Below, in pieces: positions 52,082 to 61,011 of a stretch of 64,000 nt of DNA. Below the pieces are notes generated by a model that was given only the letters and a program-made list of their open reading frames with translations, did no database searches and was not told the DNA's origin. The DNA is taken from positions 1 through 64,000 of the forward strand of contig JACTMO010000039.1 of NCBI GenBank assembly GCA_014584605.1, in the 5' to 3' direction. The DNA comes from Bacteroidota bacterium (lineage in GTDB: Bacteria > Bacteroidota > Bacteroidia > Flavobacteriales_F > PHOS-HE28). The first letter of the stretch is position 1. Every line of letters begins with the position of its first letter. A program made the translations under genes and the position numbers.

Positions 52082-53642
52082 GCCAGCGGCCGCCGAACAC
52101 GAACAACGCGTAGTACAGCGCGAAGAAGGTGGCGCCGGTCTGGGTCTCCAGGGTGTCCTCGGTAATGCAGGACACGACGAAGAGCACGGCCCAGGCGAGG
52201 AACACCGGATGGCGCCAGGCGCGGTAGGCCACCATCGGGGCCACCCAACAGGCCAGCACCAGGAGCAGGCCCGGTATGCCGAAGCTGATGAGCAGCGTGA
52301 GGTACTCGTTGTGGGCACGGTTGCGCCAGCGCGGTTCGAGGGAGCTGCGCAGTTCGGCATAGGCGTGGGCGAAGGCCGGTCGTGTGTCCCCGGTGCCCAC
52401 GCCGGTCCACAGGTGCCGACGGGCGATCCACCATCCCGTCCGCCAGTAGGTGAAGCGCATGGCCAGGCTGTGCCCGTTGGCGTCTCCGGTGCTGCAATAG
52501 CGGTCCAGTTCCATGCGCACCTGGTCCAGACGGGCCGCCAGCAGCGGCTGGCGACCGGTGCGCACGCTGGGCATTCCTTGTTCGATGCGGCGAACATCCT
52601 CGGGTGTGAGGGCCATCAGGCCGACGGAGTCCTTGCGCAGGCCCATGCTGGCCATATAGCGGACCAAGGTGCCGCGGAGCGCCTGGCCCCGTGTGTCGCT
52701 GCCGTGGAGGTCGAGGCGGCTCCTTCGGGCCCACCCCCGCCGCAATTCCTCGTCGGCCACATGGACCCACACGGAGTTCCCGTTCTCCCATTGGGGGTCG
52801 GCCAGGTCATGGTAGTACGGTTCGCCCCCGGCGCTGTGCGTGGCCAGGTCCTGTGCCCGGACCGTGGCGGGACGGGGCCGAAGCAGGCCCGCGAGGCCGA
52901 CCAGGGCAAGTCCGGGCAGGAGCAGCAAGGCCGCCCGCAACGACCACCGCAGCGCGGGACGGGCCGCCCCCAGACCTCGCCAGGCCAGGGCCAGCAGCGC
53001 CACGGCCAGGGCGGCCAGCCCGCTCAGGCTGCCGATGCCCATCAGGAAGGCCATCGCCCAGGCAGCGGCCACCCCATGGGCCCAGCGTAACCCGCGCTGA
53101 GCGGGCCGGTCCAGCAGGAACACGCAGGCCGCCAGTGCCAGCAGCAGGCCGAGGCGCACGTGGCTGATGAAAATGCTCAGGGCCCGGTGGTCGCCCTGCT
53201 GGAGCTGCCCGCCGGCCAGCAGCAGGCAGGCCACCGTGCTGGCCACCACGCTCCAGGCGCCGGTGCGCAGCACGTCGCGGATGGCCCTTTCGCCCAGCGG
53301 GGGAGCGGTGGACAGCACCACGCCGAACACGGGGACCGGCAGCAGGATCCGCGTGAGGTCCGTGGCCCAGGCGAGGTCCTCGGACCAGGCGATGCCGGCG
53401 GCGTGCAGCAGGAAGGGGGCGATGAAGGCCGGGGCCCAAGGACCGGTGAACGCGCGCCGCAGGTCGGACAGCAAGGTGCGTGCGGCCAGGCCTTCGCCCA
53501 GCCACCCGATCAGCATCAGGATCTGGGCGTTGCTGAGCACGACGTTGTTCCACGGCAATGCCGCCGCCGCGATGAACAGGCCAGCCATGCGCAGCTGACC
53601 GAAGCGGCGGGCCCAGCTACCGACCGGGCGTTCGGCGGCCAT
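52023..53642 (-). CDS. O-antigen ligase/polymerase family protein (Wzy_C)
   Basis: 539 residues, 11-12 hydrophobic segments. A large periplasmic loop (~265-400) is followed by G-V-G-T-G-D-T and R-A-H-N-E-Y-L-T-L-L-I-S-F-G-I-P-G-L, the Wzy_C/WaaL motif 'H-N-x-x-L', which joins O-antigen to lipid A core or polymerises it. The loop also contains W-R-T-G-W-W. The start M-A-A-E-R-P-V-G-S-W-A-R-R is 12 bases after the S41 stop, so it ends the DUF4271-hemD-rnpA-yidD-S41 run. The 3' end overlaps the heptosyltransferase on the other strand. Confidence 0.88.
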   Translation of the reverse strand: MAAERPVGSWARRFGQLRMAGLFIAAAALPWNNVVLSNAQILMLIGWLGEGLAARTLLSDLRRAFTGPWAPAFIAPFLLHAAGIAWSEDLAWATDLTRILLPVPVFGVVLSTAPPLGERAIRDVLRTGAWSVVASTVACLLLAGGQLQQGDHRALSIFISHVRLGLLLALAACVFLLDRPAQRGLRWAHGVAAAWAMAFLMGIGSLSGLAALAVALLALAWRGLGAARPALRWSLRAALLLLPGLALVGLAGLLRPRPATVRAQDLATHSAGGEPYYHDLADPQWENGNSVWVHVADEELRRGWARRSRLDLHGSDTRGQALRGTLVRYMASMGLRKDSVGLMALTPEDVRRIEQGMPSVRTGRQPLLAARLDQVRMELDRYCSTGDANGHSLAMRFTYWRTGWWIARRHLWTGVGTGDTRPAFAHAYAELRSSLEPRWRNRAHNEYLTLLISFGIPGLLLVLACWVAPMVAYRAWRHPVFLAWAVLFVVSCITEDTLETQTGATFFALYYALFVFGGRWLNAQAGLPTGPPHVPARSG

Positions 53643-53654
53643 CTGCCGGGTGGC

Positions 53655-55322
53655 TCAGGGCTTGGTCCCGGACAGGAGGCCCGGATAGCCTCCATCGGTG
53701 AGCGCCTTCACCGCCGCCTGCACGAAGGGGTCGGTGACGAGCGCCGCTTTGGCCCTGCCGGTCTGCAGGTCGTAGCGGGACACGATCTCGTTGCGCAGCA
53801 TCTCCTCCACGTCACTACGGAACAGGTCGAGCTCTTCGGCGGGGTCGGGCGCCAGCTCTTTGCGGAGCTCCTCGAAGGCCTTCTGCGCATGGTCGTAGTA
53901 CCGCTCCTTGCGGGCCACTTCCTCCAGCTTGGCATAAACCTCCATGCTCTCGGTGTCGTAGCTGAAACCGCGCTCGCGGGCGAAGGCGGTGAATTCGTGG
54001 TAGAGCTCATCGTCGATCCGGAACCGTTCGGGCGGCCCGATGCTGTCGTGGGTGCGTCGGTAGTTGGTGGCGAAATCGAACAGGATGTCCTCGGCGTACA
54101 GGCCGCCCACCACCTTGGCCAGCTCGGGCTCCACGACGGCCACATCGGGCAGGATGCCCCGGCCATCGTACACCGTACGGCCGTTGCGGGTCTTGAAGGC
54201 CACCAGGCCCGTATCGGTGCGCACGGTGGCCTTGCCACTGCTGTCGCGGTGCGCGTAGTCCAGCTTCTGGATGCAGCGCCCGCTGGGGATGTAGTACTTG
54301 GCCACGGTGACCTTGAGCTTGCTGTTGTAGAACAGGTCGCGGGTCTGCTGCACGAGCCCCTTGCCGAAGGTGCGCTCCCCGACGATGACCGCGCGGTCCA
54401 GGTCCTGGAGCGCACCGCTGACGATCTCGCTGGCGCTGGCCGAGCCACCGTCCACCAGCACCACCAGCGGAATGGTGGCGTCCTCCGGGTCGCTGAGGGT
54501 ACGGTAGCTCTTGTCCCACTCGGGGATCCTCCCCTTGGTCTCCACCACGGGTTCGTTCTTGGGCACGAAGAGGTTGACGATGTTCACCGCCTCGCGCAGC
54601 AGCCCGCCGCCGTTGCCGCGCAGGTCGAGCACCAGGTGGCGCGCGCCCTCCTGTTTGAGCTGCTTCATGGCGTTGCGCACATCGGTGCTGGCCGTCTGGG
54701 TGAAGCTGTTGAGCTTGATGTAGCCCACCATGTGGGTGGCGTCCACGATGCCTTTGTAGGGCACGTCGGGGATCTTGATCTCCTCGCGGGTGAGCAGTTT
54801 TTCCTGGGGTTCGGTCTCACCGCGTTTCAGCAGCACGCGCACCGGCGTGCCGGCCTGGCCCTTGAGCAGCTTGCTCACCTCCTCGGTGTCCAGGCCCTGC
54901 ACCTTGCGGCCGTCCACCTCCACGATCTCATCGCCCGCCCAGATACCGGCCTTGGCCGCCGGGAAACCTTCGTAGGGCTCGCTGATGAACATGCGCTCGT
55001 CCTTGCGCTTGATCAGCGCGCCGATGCCCCCGTACTGCCCGGTGGTCTGAAAACGATACTCCTCGATGTCGCTCTCGGGGATGTATTGCGTGTAGGGGTC
55101 CAGCGAGGTGAGCATCGCGTCGATCCCCGTCTTCATCAACGTGCCGGGCTTGGTGTCCTCGACGTAGTACACGTTGAGCTCCTTGTAGAGCTCGGTGAAG
55201 ATCTCCAGGTTCTTGGAGATCTCGAAGTAGTTGTCGCCCGCCGCGAGGGTGAGGGCGCCGGAGACGGCCAGGGCGCCACCGATGATCCAGGTGCGCAGGC
55301 GGGGGGAGCGAGGAGCTTGCAT
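53655..55322 (-). CDS. S41 family C-terminal processing peptidase
   Basis: 555 residues from ATG 55322; the longer frame lies in yidD. A signal anchor (I-I-G-G-A-L-A-V-S-G-A-L-T-L-A) precedes a helical region with Y-V-E-D-T-K. A PDZ domain (~90-170; Y-G-G-I-G-A-L-I, A-G-D-E-I-V-E-V-D-G) follows. The peptidase core has L-D-L-R-G-N-G-G-G, V-D-G-G-S-A-S-A-S-E-I-V-S-G-A (Ser) and F-G-K-G (Lys). It is a second periplasmic CtpA-type protease besides the one at 25443; the two differ clearly in their C-terminal regions. Conserved gene order rnpA-yidD-S41 is common in Flavobacteria. Confidence 0.94.
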   Translation of the reverse strand: MQAPRSPRLRTWIIGGALAVSGALTLAAGDNYFEISKNLEIFTELYKELNVYYVEDTKPGTLMKTGIDAMLTSLDPYTQYIPESDIEEYRFQTTGQYGGIGALIKRKDERMFISEPYEGFPAAKAGIWAGDEIVEVDGRKVQGLDTEEVSKLLKGQAGTPVRVLLKRGETEPQEKLLTREEIKIPDVPYKGIVDATHMVGYIKLNSFTQTASTDVRNAMKQLKQEGARHLVLDLRGNGGGLLREAVNIVNLFVPKNEPVVETKGRIPEWDKSYRTLSDPEDATIPLVVLVDGGSASASEIVSGALQDLDRAVIVGERTFGKGLVQQTRDLFYNSKLKVTVAKYYIPSGRCIQKLDYAHRDSSGKATVRTDTGLVAFKTRNGRTVYDGRGILPDVAVVEPELAKVVGGLYAEDILFDFATNYRRTHDSIGPPERFRIDDELYHEFTAFARERGFSYDTESMEVYAKLEEVARKERYYDHAQKAFEELRKELAPDPAEELDLFRSDVEEMLRNEIVSRYDLQTGRAKAALVTDPFVQAAVKALTDGGYPGLLSGTKP

Positions 55323-55335
55323 GGCGGAGGAAGGG

Positions 55336-55557
55336 CTATGGGACGGGGTCGTGGCCGTGGCCGCCCCAAGGATGACAAGATAGGAAGCGCTTGAGGGTGA
55401 GCAGGCCACCGCGCCAGGGGCCGTGCCGATGGAGCGCCTCCACACCGTAGGCGCTGCAGCTGGGCGTGTAGCGGCAGGCGCCCGGCAGCAGCGGGGAGAT
55501 GGCGTGCTGGTAGAGGCGGACCAGGCCGATCAGGGCGGCGGTGAGGGGCCTACGCAT
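55336..55557 (-). CDS. yidD: Membrane protein insertion efficiency factor YidD
   Basis: 73 residues. YidD assists YidC in inserting membrane proteins. The whole family pattern is present: [22 protein letters not shown], then [16 protein letters not shown] (cysteines ~28-34), and [10 protein letters not shown] at the end. An amphipathic N-terminal helix attaches it to the inner membrane. The start overlaps rnpA by 8 bases; it ends 13 bases before the S41 gene. Confidence 0.95.
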   Translation of the reverse strand: MRRPLTAALIGLVRLYQHAISPLLPGACRYTPSCSAYGVEALHRHGPWRGGLLTLKRFLSCHPWGGHGHDPVP

Positions 55558-55933
55558 GTTCCTTGAACCAACGGTCGAGGGCGCGGATCATTTTGCTTTC
55601 CACCTCCTGGAAGCCGGGCACGGTGCGGCCCTGGAGCACGAAGAGCCAGGCGCATTGGCGGCCCAGGCCCAGCAGCAAGGGGTGGTAGCTGTGCTTGTTC
55701 AGCCGGTAGGCCTCGCGCATGCGGCGGCGTGCGCGGTTGCGGTCCACGGCCCGGGGTAGGTTGCGCTTGGGCACGGCGAAGGCCACCTGGGCGGGTACGG
55801 GCTGGTCGAGCTCCATGAACAGGCCGGTGAGGCGGAACGGGGGCACATGCACCGAGCGCCCCTGGTCGATGAGCCGCTGTAGGCGCGGACGACCGCGGAG
55901 GCGCTCCTGCTTGGGGAAGGTATGGCGCTCCAT
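55550..55933 (-). CDS. rnpA: Ribonuclease P protein component
   Basis: 127 residues from ATG 55933. RnpA binds RNase P RNA and helps mature tRNA 5' ends. The family signature [13 protein letters not shown] (the 'RNR' motif) is at ~72-84, preceded by [12 protein letters not shown]. The N-terminal [10 protein letters not shown] is the usual start. Strongly basic, cytoplasmic. Located between hemD (53-base gap) and yidD (overlap), the typical Flavobacteria order. dnaA and rpmH are not in the window. Confidence 0.93.
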   Translation of the reverse strand: MERHTFPKQERLRGRPRLQRLIDQGRSVHVPPFRLTGLFMELDQPVPAQVAFAVPKRNLPRAVDRNRARRRMREAYRLNKHSYHPLLLGLGRQCAWLFVLQGRTVPGFQEVESKMIRALDRWFKEHA

Positions 55934-55986
55934 TCCTGCCGGTGGGGCCCGGAGGGCCGGGATGTTGGTCCCGTGATGCGCGGGGC

Positions 55987-56736
55987 CTACTTCTTCTTGC
56001 CGAGCTTCTTGATGTACAGTTCGATGGCGCCCGTCATGCTGGGCGCCTCCGGCAGCGGGGCCTCGATGTCCAGCCGCAGGCCGGCATCGCGTGCGGCTTT
56101 GCTGGTGGTGGGGCCGAAGGCGGCGATCACCGTGCCGTTCTGGTCGTACTTGGGGAAGTTGCGGAAGAGGCTCTCGATGCCCGCCGGGCTGAAGAACACC
56201 AGCATGTCGTACTTGAGGTCCTTCAGGTCGCTGAGGTCGCTGGCCACCGTGCGGTAGAAGACCGCGTTGGTGTACTTCACGCCGGCCTTGTCCAGCAGGG
56301 CGGGGATCTCGGCCTTCTGGATGTCGCTGCAGGGCACCAGGTAGGTTTCCTCCTTGTGCTTCTTGATCACATCGAGCAGGTCCTGGAAGGTGTTCTTGCC
56401 GATGAACACCTTGCGCTTGCGGTACACGATGTACTTCTGCACGTAGTAGGCCACGCTCTCGCTGACGCAGAAGTACTTCATGGACTCCGGCACGGTGAGC
56501 CGCAGCTCCTTGCACATGCGGAAGAAGTGGTCCACCGCATTGCGGCTGGTGAGGACGATGGCCGTGTGGTCCAGGATGTTGATGCGCTCCTGGCGGAAGT
56601 CCTGTGCCGGCACGGACTCCACCTTGATGAAGGCCTTGAAGTCGATCCTCAGGCCGTACTTGCGGCCCAGCTCGTGGTAGGGGGACTTGACGTCCGTGGG
56701 CTCCGGTTGCGAAACGAGGATGGTCTTGATCTTCAA
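55987..56736 (-). CDS. hemD: Uroporphyrinogen-III synthase
   Basis: 249 residues. HemD closes hydroxymethylbilane to uroporphyrinogen III in heme synthesis. It belongs to the divergent Bacteroidetes type: T-I-L-V-S-Q-P-E-P (5-13), Y-G-L-R-I-D-F-K-A-F-I-K-V-E, I-V-L-T-S-R-N-A-V-D-H-F-F (~60-72), C-V-S-E-S-V-A-Y-Y, and the second domain V-F-F-S-P-A-G-I-E-S-L (~183-193) with I-A-A-F-G-P-T-T. It is lysine-rich, with AAG codons throughout. Second gene of the DUF4271 operon, 10 bases after it. Confidence 0.9.
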   Translation of the reverse strand: MKIKTILVSQPEPTDVKSPYHELGRKYGLRIDFKAFIKVESVPAQDFRQERINILDHTAIVLTSRNAVDHFFRMCKELRLTVPESMKYFCVSESVAYYVQKYIVYRKRKVFIGKNTFQDLLDVIKKHKEETYLVPCSDIQKAEIPALLDKAGVKYTNAVFYRTVASDLSDLKDLKYDMLVFFSPAGIESLFRNFPKYDQNGTVIAAFGPTTSKAARDAGLRLDIEAPLPEAPSMTGAIELYIKKLGKKK

Positions 56737-56746
56737 GGCCGCTCGG

Positions 56747-57427
56747 TTAGGGAAGGTGGAACGCGGTTGAGCCGGGGTGCTGCAAGGTGCGGAGGGCCAT
56801 GAGCACCGGCAGGATCTCGGCGGCGCAAAGGTACAGGAAAATGTGCCTGAAGGGCATCCCCGAGGAACGGCCGATGAAGACCGCCCGCCCCCAGCGCAGC
56901 ACGACGATCAGCGCGGCGAGCACCGCCCCGGTCGGTAACAGCACGGGCCGCAGCGCAGGGCGATAGGCCATGAGCACGGCCAGGGGAAGGAGGGCGGCAC
57001 CCAGCACAAGGTGGTTGAGGACCAGCGCATAGGCGTACTCCTGCAGGCCGCCATCGCCCTGGAAGAACCAGCCCAGGGCGCGCAGCAACAGGACCTGAAG
57101 CACCAGCAGGGCCAGCAGGGCCAGGGCCACCATGGCGTAGGCCCCGGGTCCTGCGTTCAGGTCGCCGTGCAGCACCAGGGCCTGCTGGACGAAAAGCGCC
57201 ATCCCCGCCAGCAAGGCCAGCAGCAGGCCCAGCATCGAGCGGGCCTGCAGGTCGATGTCCTCCCGCAGGCTGCGCTGGCTCAGGCGGGTGCGGAAGACGC
57301 CATCGAGCACCAGGCTCCATTTGCGCGGTGCGGCCACGTTGGTCCAGGCCAGGATCGCCACCACGGCGAGCAGCAGCACCACCACCCAGTCCGGGTTCAG
57401 GGGGTCGATGGTCCGGGGTTCGCCCAT
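56747..57427 (-). CDS. DUF4271 membrane protein
   Basis: 226 residues from ATG 57427. There are six hydrophobic segments, starting at D-W-V-V-V-L-L-L-A-V-V-A-I-L-A-W, then R-S-M-L-G-L-L-L-A-L-L-A-G-M-A-L and on to the last P-V-L-M-A-L-R-T-L. The F-R-H-I-F-L-Y-L-C-A-A-E-I-L-P stretch is the DUF4271 signature. It is widespread in Bacteroidetes immediately upstream of hemD; the function is unknown. It may take part in heme or membrane biogenesis (inference from context only). First gene of the operon, with TACCTTTG at 57437-57444 just upstream. Confidence 0.88.
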   Translation of the reverse strand: MGEPRTIDPLNPDWVVVLLLAVVAILAWTNVAAPRKWSLVLDGVFRTRLSQRSLREDIDLQARSMLGLLLALLAGMALFVQQALVLHGDLNAGPGAYAMVALALLALLVLQVLLLRALGWFFQGDGGLQEYAYALVLNHLVLGAALLPLAVLMAYRPALRPVLLPTGAVLAALIVVLRWGRAVFIGRSSGMPFRHIFLYLCAAEILPVLMALRTLQHPGSTAFHLP

Positions 57428-57436
57428 GGTGGTGGG

Positions 57437-57444
57437 CAAAGGTA
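57437..57444 (-). promoter_or_regulatory. -7 element of DUF4271/hemD operon
   Basis: Minus-strand TACCTTTG, nine bases before ATG 57427, back to back with the dehydrogenase promoter at 57472-57479. Confidence 0.55.
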
Positions 57445-57471
57445 TCGGGGGCGGCGCCGGAGAGGCCGTGT

Positions 57472-57479
57472 TACTTTTG
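57472..57479 (+). promoter_or_regulatory. -7 element of acyl-CoA dehydrogenase gene
   Basis: TACTTTTG, 45 bases before the ATG at 57525. Confidence 0.55.
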
Positions 57480-57524
57480 CCGCCCCGGTGCGCGGCAGCG
57501 CCGCCCCGGCGAGAAACCCACCGC

Positions 57525-58742
57525 ATGTCCACCACCACCACCACCGGCAGGACCAAGGCCGCCACCGACCTCTTTCAGCATCACGACCACTACCTGGTGG
57601 ACGAGCTCTTCACCGAGGAGCAGAAGCTGATCCGCGATACGGCGCGCAAGCACGTCAGCAAGCACCTCAAGCCCATCATCGAGGAGCGTTTCGAGAAGGC
57701 CGAGTTCAGCAAGGACATCATCCCCGGGCTGGCGGAGATCGGCGCGTTCGGCCCCTTCGTGCCCGAGCAGTACGGCGGCCCCGGTCTGGACCAGATGAGC
57801 TACGGTCTCATCATGCAGGAGATCGAGCGCTGCGACAGCGGCCTGCGCAGCCTGTGCAGCGTGCAGGGCTCCCTGGCCATGTACCCCATCTGGAAGTACG
57901 GCAGCGAGGAGCAGAAGATGAAGTGGCTGCCGGACATGGTGCAGGGGAAGAAGATCGGTTGCTTCGGCCTCACCGAGCCCGACTTCGGCAGCAACCCCGG
58001 CGGCATGGTCACCACCTTCAAGGACATGGGCGACCACTACCTGCTGAACGGCGCCAAGATGTGGATCAGCAACGCCCCCTTCGCCGACCTGGCCATCGTG
58101 TGGGCCAAGGCGGAGAACACCGAGGGCCGCATCCATGGCCTCATCGTGGAGCGCGGCATGGAGGGCTTCACCACGCCCACCACGCACGGCAAGCTGAGCC
58201 TGCGCGCCAGCCCCACCGGCGAGCTGGTGTTCGACAACGTGAAGGTGCCCAAGGGCAACCTGCTGCCGGGCAAGAACGGACTGGGTGCCCCCATGGGCTG
58301 CCTGGACAGTGCGCGCTACGGCATCGCCTGGGGCACGCTGGGCGTGGCCATGGAGTGCTACGACACGGCCCTGCGCTACAGCAAGGAGCGCATCCAGTTC
58401 GGCAGGCCCATCGGCGGCTTCCAGCTCACGCAGAAGAAGCTGGCGGAGATGATCACCGAGATCACCAAGGCACAGCTGCTCACCTGGCGCCTGGGCACCC
58501 TGCGCAACGAGGGCCGGGCCACCACCCAGCAGATCAGCATGGCCAAGCGCAACAACGTGCACCTCGCACTCACCGTGGCCCGCGAAGCACGCCAGATCCT
58601 TGGCGGCATGGGCATCACCAACGAGTACCCCATCATGCGCCACATGATGAACCTGGAGAGCGTGGTGACCTATGAAGGCACGCACGACATCCACCTGCTG
58701 ATCACGGGTGCCGAGGTCACCGGGATCCAGGCGTTCAAGTAA
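57525..58742 (+). CDS. Acyl-CoA dehydrogenase, glutaryl-CoA dehydrogenase-like
   Basis: 405 residues from ATG 57525. FAD enzyme of the ACAD fold: C-F-G-L-T-E-P-D-F-G-S-N-P-G-G (~145-159), W-I-S-N-A-P-F-A-D (~185), F-G-R-P-I-G-G-F-Q-L-T-Q and I-L-G-G-M-G-I-T-N-E-Y-P. The catalytic glutamate lies in V-T-Y-E-G-T-H-D-I-H, the exact context of glutaryl-CoA dehydrogenases. Those enzymes oxidise and decarboxylate glutaryl-CoA to crotonyl-CoA in lysine and tryptophan breakdown. The T-T-T-T-T start lies before the fold. Solitary gene. Confidence 0.92.
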   Translation: MSTTTTTGRTKAATDLFQHHDHYLVDELFTEEQKLIRDTARKHVSKHLKPIIEERFEKAEFSKDIIPGLAEIGAFGPFVPEQYGGPGLDQMSYGLIMQEIERCDSGLRSLCSVQGSLAMYPIWKYGSEEQKMKWLPDMVQGKKIGCFGLTEPDFGSNPGGMVTTFKDMGDHYLLNGAKMWISNAPFADLAIVWAKAENTEGRIHGLIVERGMEGFTTPTTHGKLSLRASPTGELVFDNVKVPKGNLLPGKNGLGAPMGCLDSARYGIAWGTLGVAMECYDTALRYSKERIQFGRPIGGFQLTQKKLAEMITEITKAQLLTWRLGTLRNEGRATTQQISMAKRNNVHLALTVAREARQILGGMGITNEYPIMRHMMNLESVVTYEGTHDIHLLITGAEVTGIQAFK

Positions 58743-58977
58743 CGGCGACGCTCCCGTCGAGCCAGGGAACGAGCTCATGCAGGGTCTCCCATCGGGGGCC
58801 CTGCGTTTTTTCGGGAGGCACCGACCGCCCGCCCAACGACCTGCGCATGAGCGGCAAGACCTGCCGGTCCACGAAGCGGAGCCCGTGCGAGCTTTCCGGT
58901 ATGGACCCGTTGCGCCGAACAACGACCCAGTTGAGCCGGTGCATCTTCCTGGGGAGAGGCATATCGGCCGCCCGCAC
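58735..58977 (-). CDS. Possible small basic hypothetical protein
   Basis: 80 residues; its end overlaps the convergent dehydrogenase by 8 bases. The frame has ordinary codon use for this genome and fills a 270-base gap, but no family is recognised. It is rich in Arg and Pro (P-L-P-R-K-M-H-R-L-N-W-V-V-V-R-R-N-G), with a late W-E-T-L-H-E-L-V-P-W-L. The start could also be the internal ATG twelve codons in. No promoter element is evident. It could be a chance frame. Confidence 0.35.
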   Translation of the reverse strand: MRAADMPLPRKMHRLNWVVVRRNGSIPESSHGLRFVDRQVLPLMRRSLGGRSVPPEKTQGPRWETLHELVPWLDGSVAVT

Positions 58978-59016
58978 CTCGGCGCCGCCGGTGCATGGCG
59001 TCAGGGACGCCCCCGG

Positions 59017-59439
59017 CTACGCTTCCGCCTGCCGGCCCACCTCGGCCAGCTGCTGTTGCAGCCAACGGCGCGCCTCGGCCTCCTCGCCGAACACCCGCGC
59101 CCGGAACACCGTTGGAAAGTAGGTGAAGAACAACTTGGTGACCATCTCCGCCATGCTGTCGTGCACCACCACCGCCAGCGCACGCAAGCTGTCCTGGTCG
59201 CGCTCGGGGCCGAAATGGTCCACCCCGGTGACGTTCATGTCGAAGTCCATGTCACTGGGGATGATGCTGAGCATGACGCACGGCCTGCCTTCGGCCAGTG
59301 CGAAGCGTGCGCGCTTGTTCTCCGCGAAGCCTGCGAGGTCGATGCGTTCTCCAGGGTGATAGCGCTGTTCGAGGAAGCCCGGGGCCACCAGGGTGATGGT
59401 GGCGATGCGGGTCTCGATGCTTCGCGCCGTGAAGGGCAT
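59017..59439 (-). CDS. SpoIIAA/STAS-like hypothetical protein, paralogue B
   Basis: 140 residues from ATG 59439, with TACCTTTC (minus strand, 59447-59454) seven bases before it. Shares an ordered pattern with the gene at 39592: D-F-D-M-N-V-T-G-V-D-H-F, R-A-L-A-V-V-V-H-D-S-M-A-E, F-F-T-Y-F-P ... F-R-A-R-V-F and E-A-R-R-W-L. The two are paralogues about 20 kb apart. Alpha/beta, soluble and without a signal peptide. Family role unknown; a regulatory STAS-like fold is an inference from the spacing of strands and helices. Confidence 0.72.
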   Translation of the reverse strand: MPFTARSIETRIATITLVAPGFLEQRYHPGERIDLAGFAENKRARFALAEGRPCVMLSIIPSDMDFDMNVTGVDHFGPERDQDSLRALAVVVHDSMAEMVTKLFFTYFPTVFRARVFGEEAEARRWLQQQLAEVGRQAEA

Positions 59440-59562
59440 GACCAGCGAAAGGTAATGCCGTGATCGCGGCGGCGGCGGGTAGCTTTGGCCCGAATCAACC
59501 GGTGCCGCCGACCGTCCGAACCCGGGGTGGGACCGGCCCGTAGAAGGCATTTCGCGCGCCGC

Positions 59563-61011
59563 ATGCTGTTCAACTCGATCGATTTCGCGGTCTTCCTGCC
59601 GATCGTATTCCTCCTCTATTGGGGGCTTTTCCGCCGTTCGGTGCCCTGGCGCAACGCCTTCCTGATCCTGGCGGGCTGCGTGTTCTACGGCTGGTGGGAC
59701 TGGCGCTTCCTGGGGCTGTGGCTGTTCACGGCAGGCGTGGACTACCTGGTGGCCCTGGCGCTGGCCCGCACCGAAACCCCCTCGCGCCGCAAGCTGCTGA
59801 TGGGGCTGAGCCTGACGGCCAACCTGGGGCTCCTGGGCTTCTTCAAGTACTACGACTTCTTCCTGCAGAGCTTCGTGGACGCCTTCACCCTGCTGGGTCG
59901 GCCCATCGATGCACGACCGCTGGGCCTGGTGCTGCCCGTGGGCATCAGTTTCTACACCTTCCAGAGCCTGAGCTACACCTTCGATGTGTACCGCAGGCAG
60001 CTGCCCGCCGTGCGCGAGGCCACCACCTTCTTCGCCTTCGTGAGCTTTTTCCCGCAGTTGCTGGCCGGCCCCATCGAGCGCGCCCGCCACATGCTGCCGC
60101 AGTTCGGCAGTGCGCGTCGTTTCGACGAGGCCGCAGCATACGACGGGGTGCGGCAGATGCTGTGGGGCCTCTTCAAGAAGGTGGTGGTGGCCGACAACTG
60201 TGCCACCTTCGTGAACCCGGTCTTCGGTGCTCACGCAGAGCACGACGGCAGCACCCTCGCCCTTGCCGTGCTGTTGTTCGCCTTCCAGATCTACGGCGAC
60301 TTCAGCGGCTACAGCGACATCGCCATTGGCTGTGCGCGCCTCTTCGGCTTCGAGCTGATGCGCAACTTCGCCTATCCGTACTTCAGCCGGGACATCGCCG
60401 AGTTCTGGCGCCGCTGGCACATCAGCCTCAGCACCTGGTTCCGCGACTACCTGTACATCCCGCTGGGCGGGAGCCGCGGCGGCAGGGCCCGCACCGTGCG
60501 CAACGTGCTCATCATCTTCCTGGTGAGCGGCTTCTGGCATGGTGCCAACTGGACCTTCGTGGCCTGGGGCGCGGTGAACGGCCTGCTCTTCCTGCCGCTG
60601 CTGCTGCGCGACACGCACCATGCCATGAGCGATACGGTCGCCGCCGGCCGCGTGCTGCCCAGCGCCCGCGAGGCCCTGCAACTGCTCGCCACCTTCCTAC
60701 TGGCCTGCTTCGCCTGGACCTTCTTCCGTGCCGCGAGCATGGGCCAGGCCTACGACATCCTTGGCGCCATCGCCTCGCCCACGCTGCTGCACGCACCGGC
60801 GATCGCCGACAAAAAGGTCCTGGCCTTCGCCATGCTGGGCATCGGCATCACCCTGGCGCTGGAGTGGCTGGCGCGCGAGCGGCAGTACGGTCTGCAGCTC
60901 GATGGCCTGCTGCCCATGCCCGTGCGGCGCCTGGTGTACTACGGCCTCATCGTCGTGCTGACCCTCACCGCACCGCTGGGGGGCGGTGAATTCATCTACT
61001 TCCAGTTCTGA
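59563..61011 (+). CDS. MBOAT O-acyltransferase (AlgI-like), first
   Basis: 482 residues from ATG 59563; a longer open frame upstream lacks support. About 11 hydrophobic segments. MBOAT signatures: P-V-G-I-S-F-Y-T-F-Q-S-L-S-Y (~125-138), P-Q-L-L-A-G-P-I-E-R-A, Y-G-D-F-S-G-Y-S-D-I-A-I-G and E-F-W-R-R-W-H-I-S-L-S-T-W-F-R-D-Y. The catalytic His326 is in G-F-W-H-G-A-N-W-T-F. Such enzymes move acyl groups across the inner membrane onto extracellular polysaccharides (as AlgI does) or peptidoglycan. The next gene (SGNH-like) starts in the stop codon (TGATG), a typical partner pair. Confidence 0.93.
   Translation: MLFNSIDFAVFLPIVFLLYWGLFRRSVPWRNAFLILAGCVFYGWWDWRFLGLWLFTAGVDYLVALALARTETPSRRKLLMGLSLTANLGLLGFFKYYDFFLQSFVDAFTLLGRPIDARPLGLVLPVGISFYTFQSLSYTFDVYRRQLPAVREATTFFAFVSFFPQLLAGPIERARHMLPQFGSARRFDEAAAYDGVRQMLWGLFKKVVVADNCATFVNPVFGAHAEHDGSTLALAVLLFAFQIYGDFSGYSDIAIGCARLFGFELMRNFAYPYFSRDIAEFWRRWHISLSTWFRDYLYIPLGGSRGGRARTVRNVLIIFLVSGFWHGANWTFVAWGAVNGLLFLPLLLRDTHHAMSDTVAAGRVLPSAREALQLLATFLLACFAWTFFRAASMGQAYDILGAIASPTLLHAPAIADKKVLAFAMLGIGITLALEWLARERQYGLQLDGLLPMPVRRLVYYGLIVVLTLTAPLGGGEFIYFQF

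Noticed and set aside
53160-55394. 744-codon plus-strand frame opposite the S41 peptidase and ligase
   Set aside because: Antisense shadow; no motifs, and the S41 catalytic motifs are on the minus strand.
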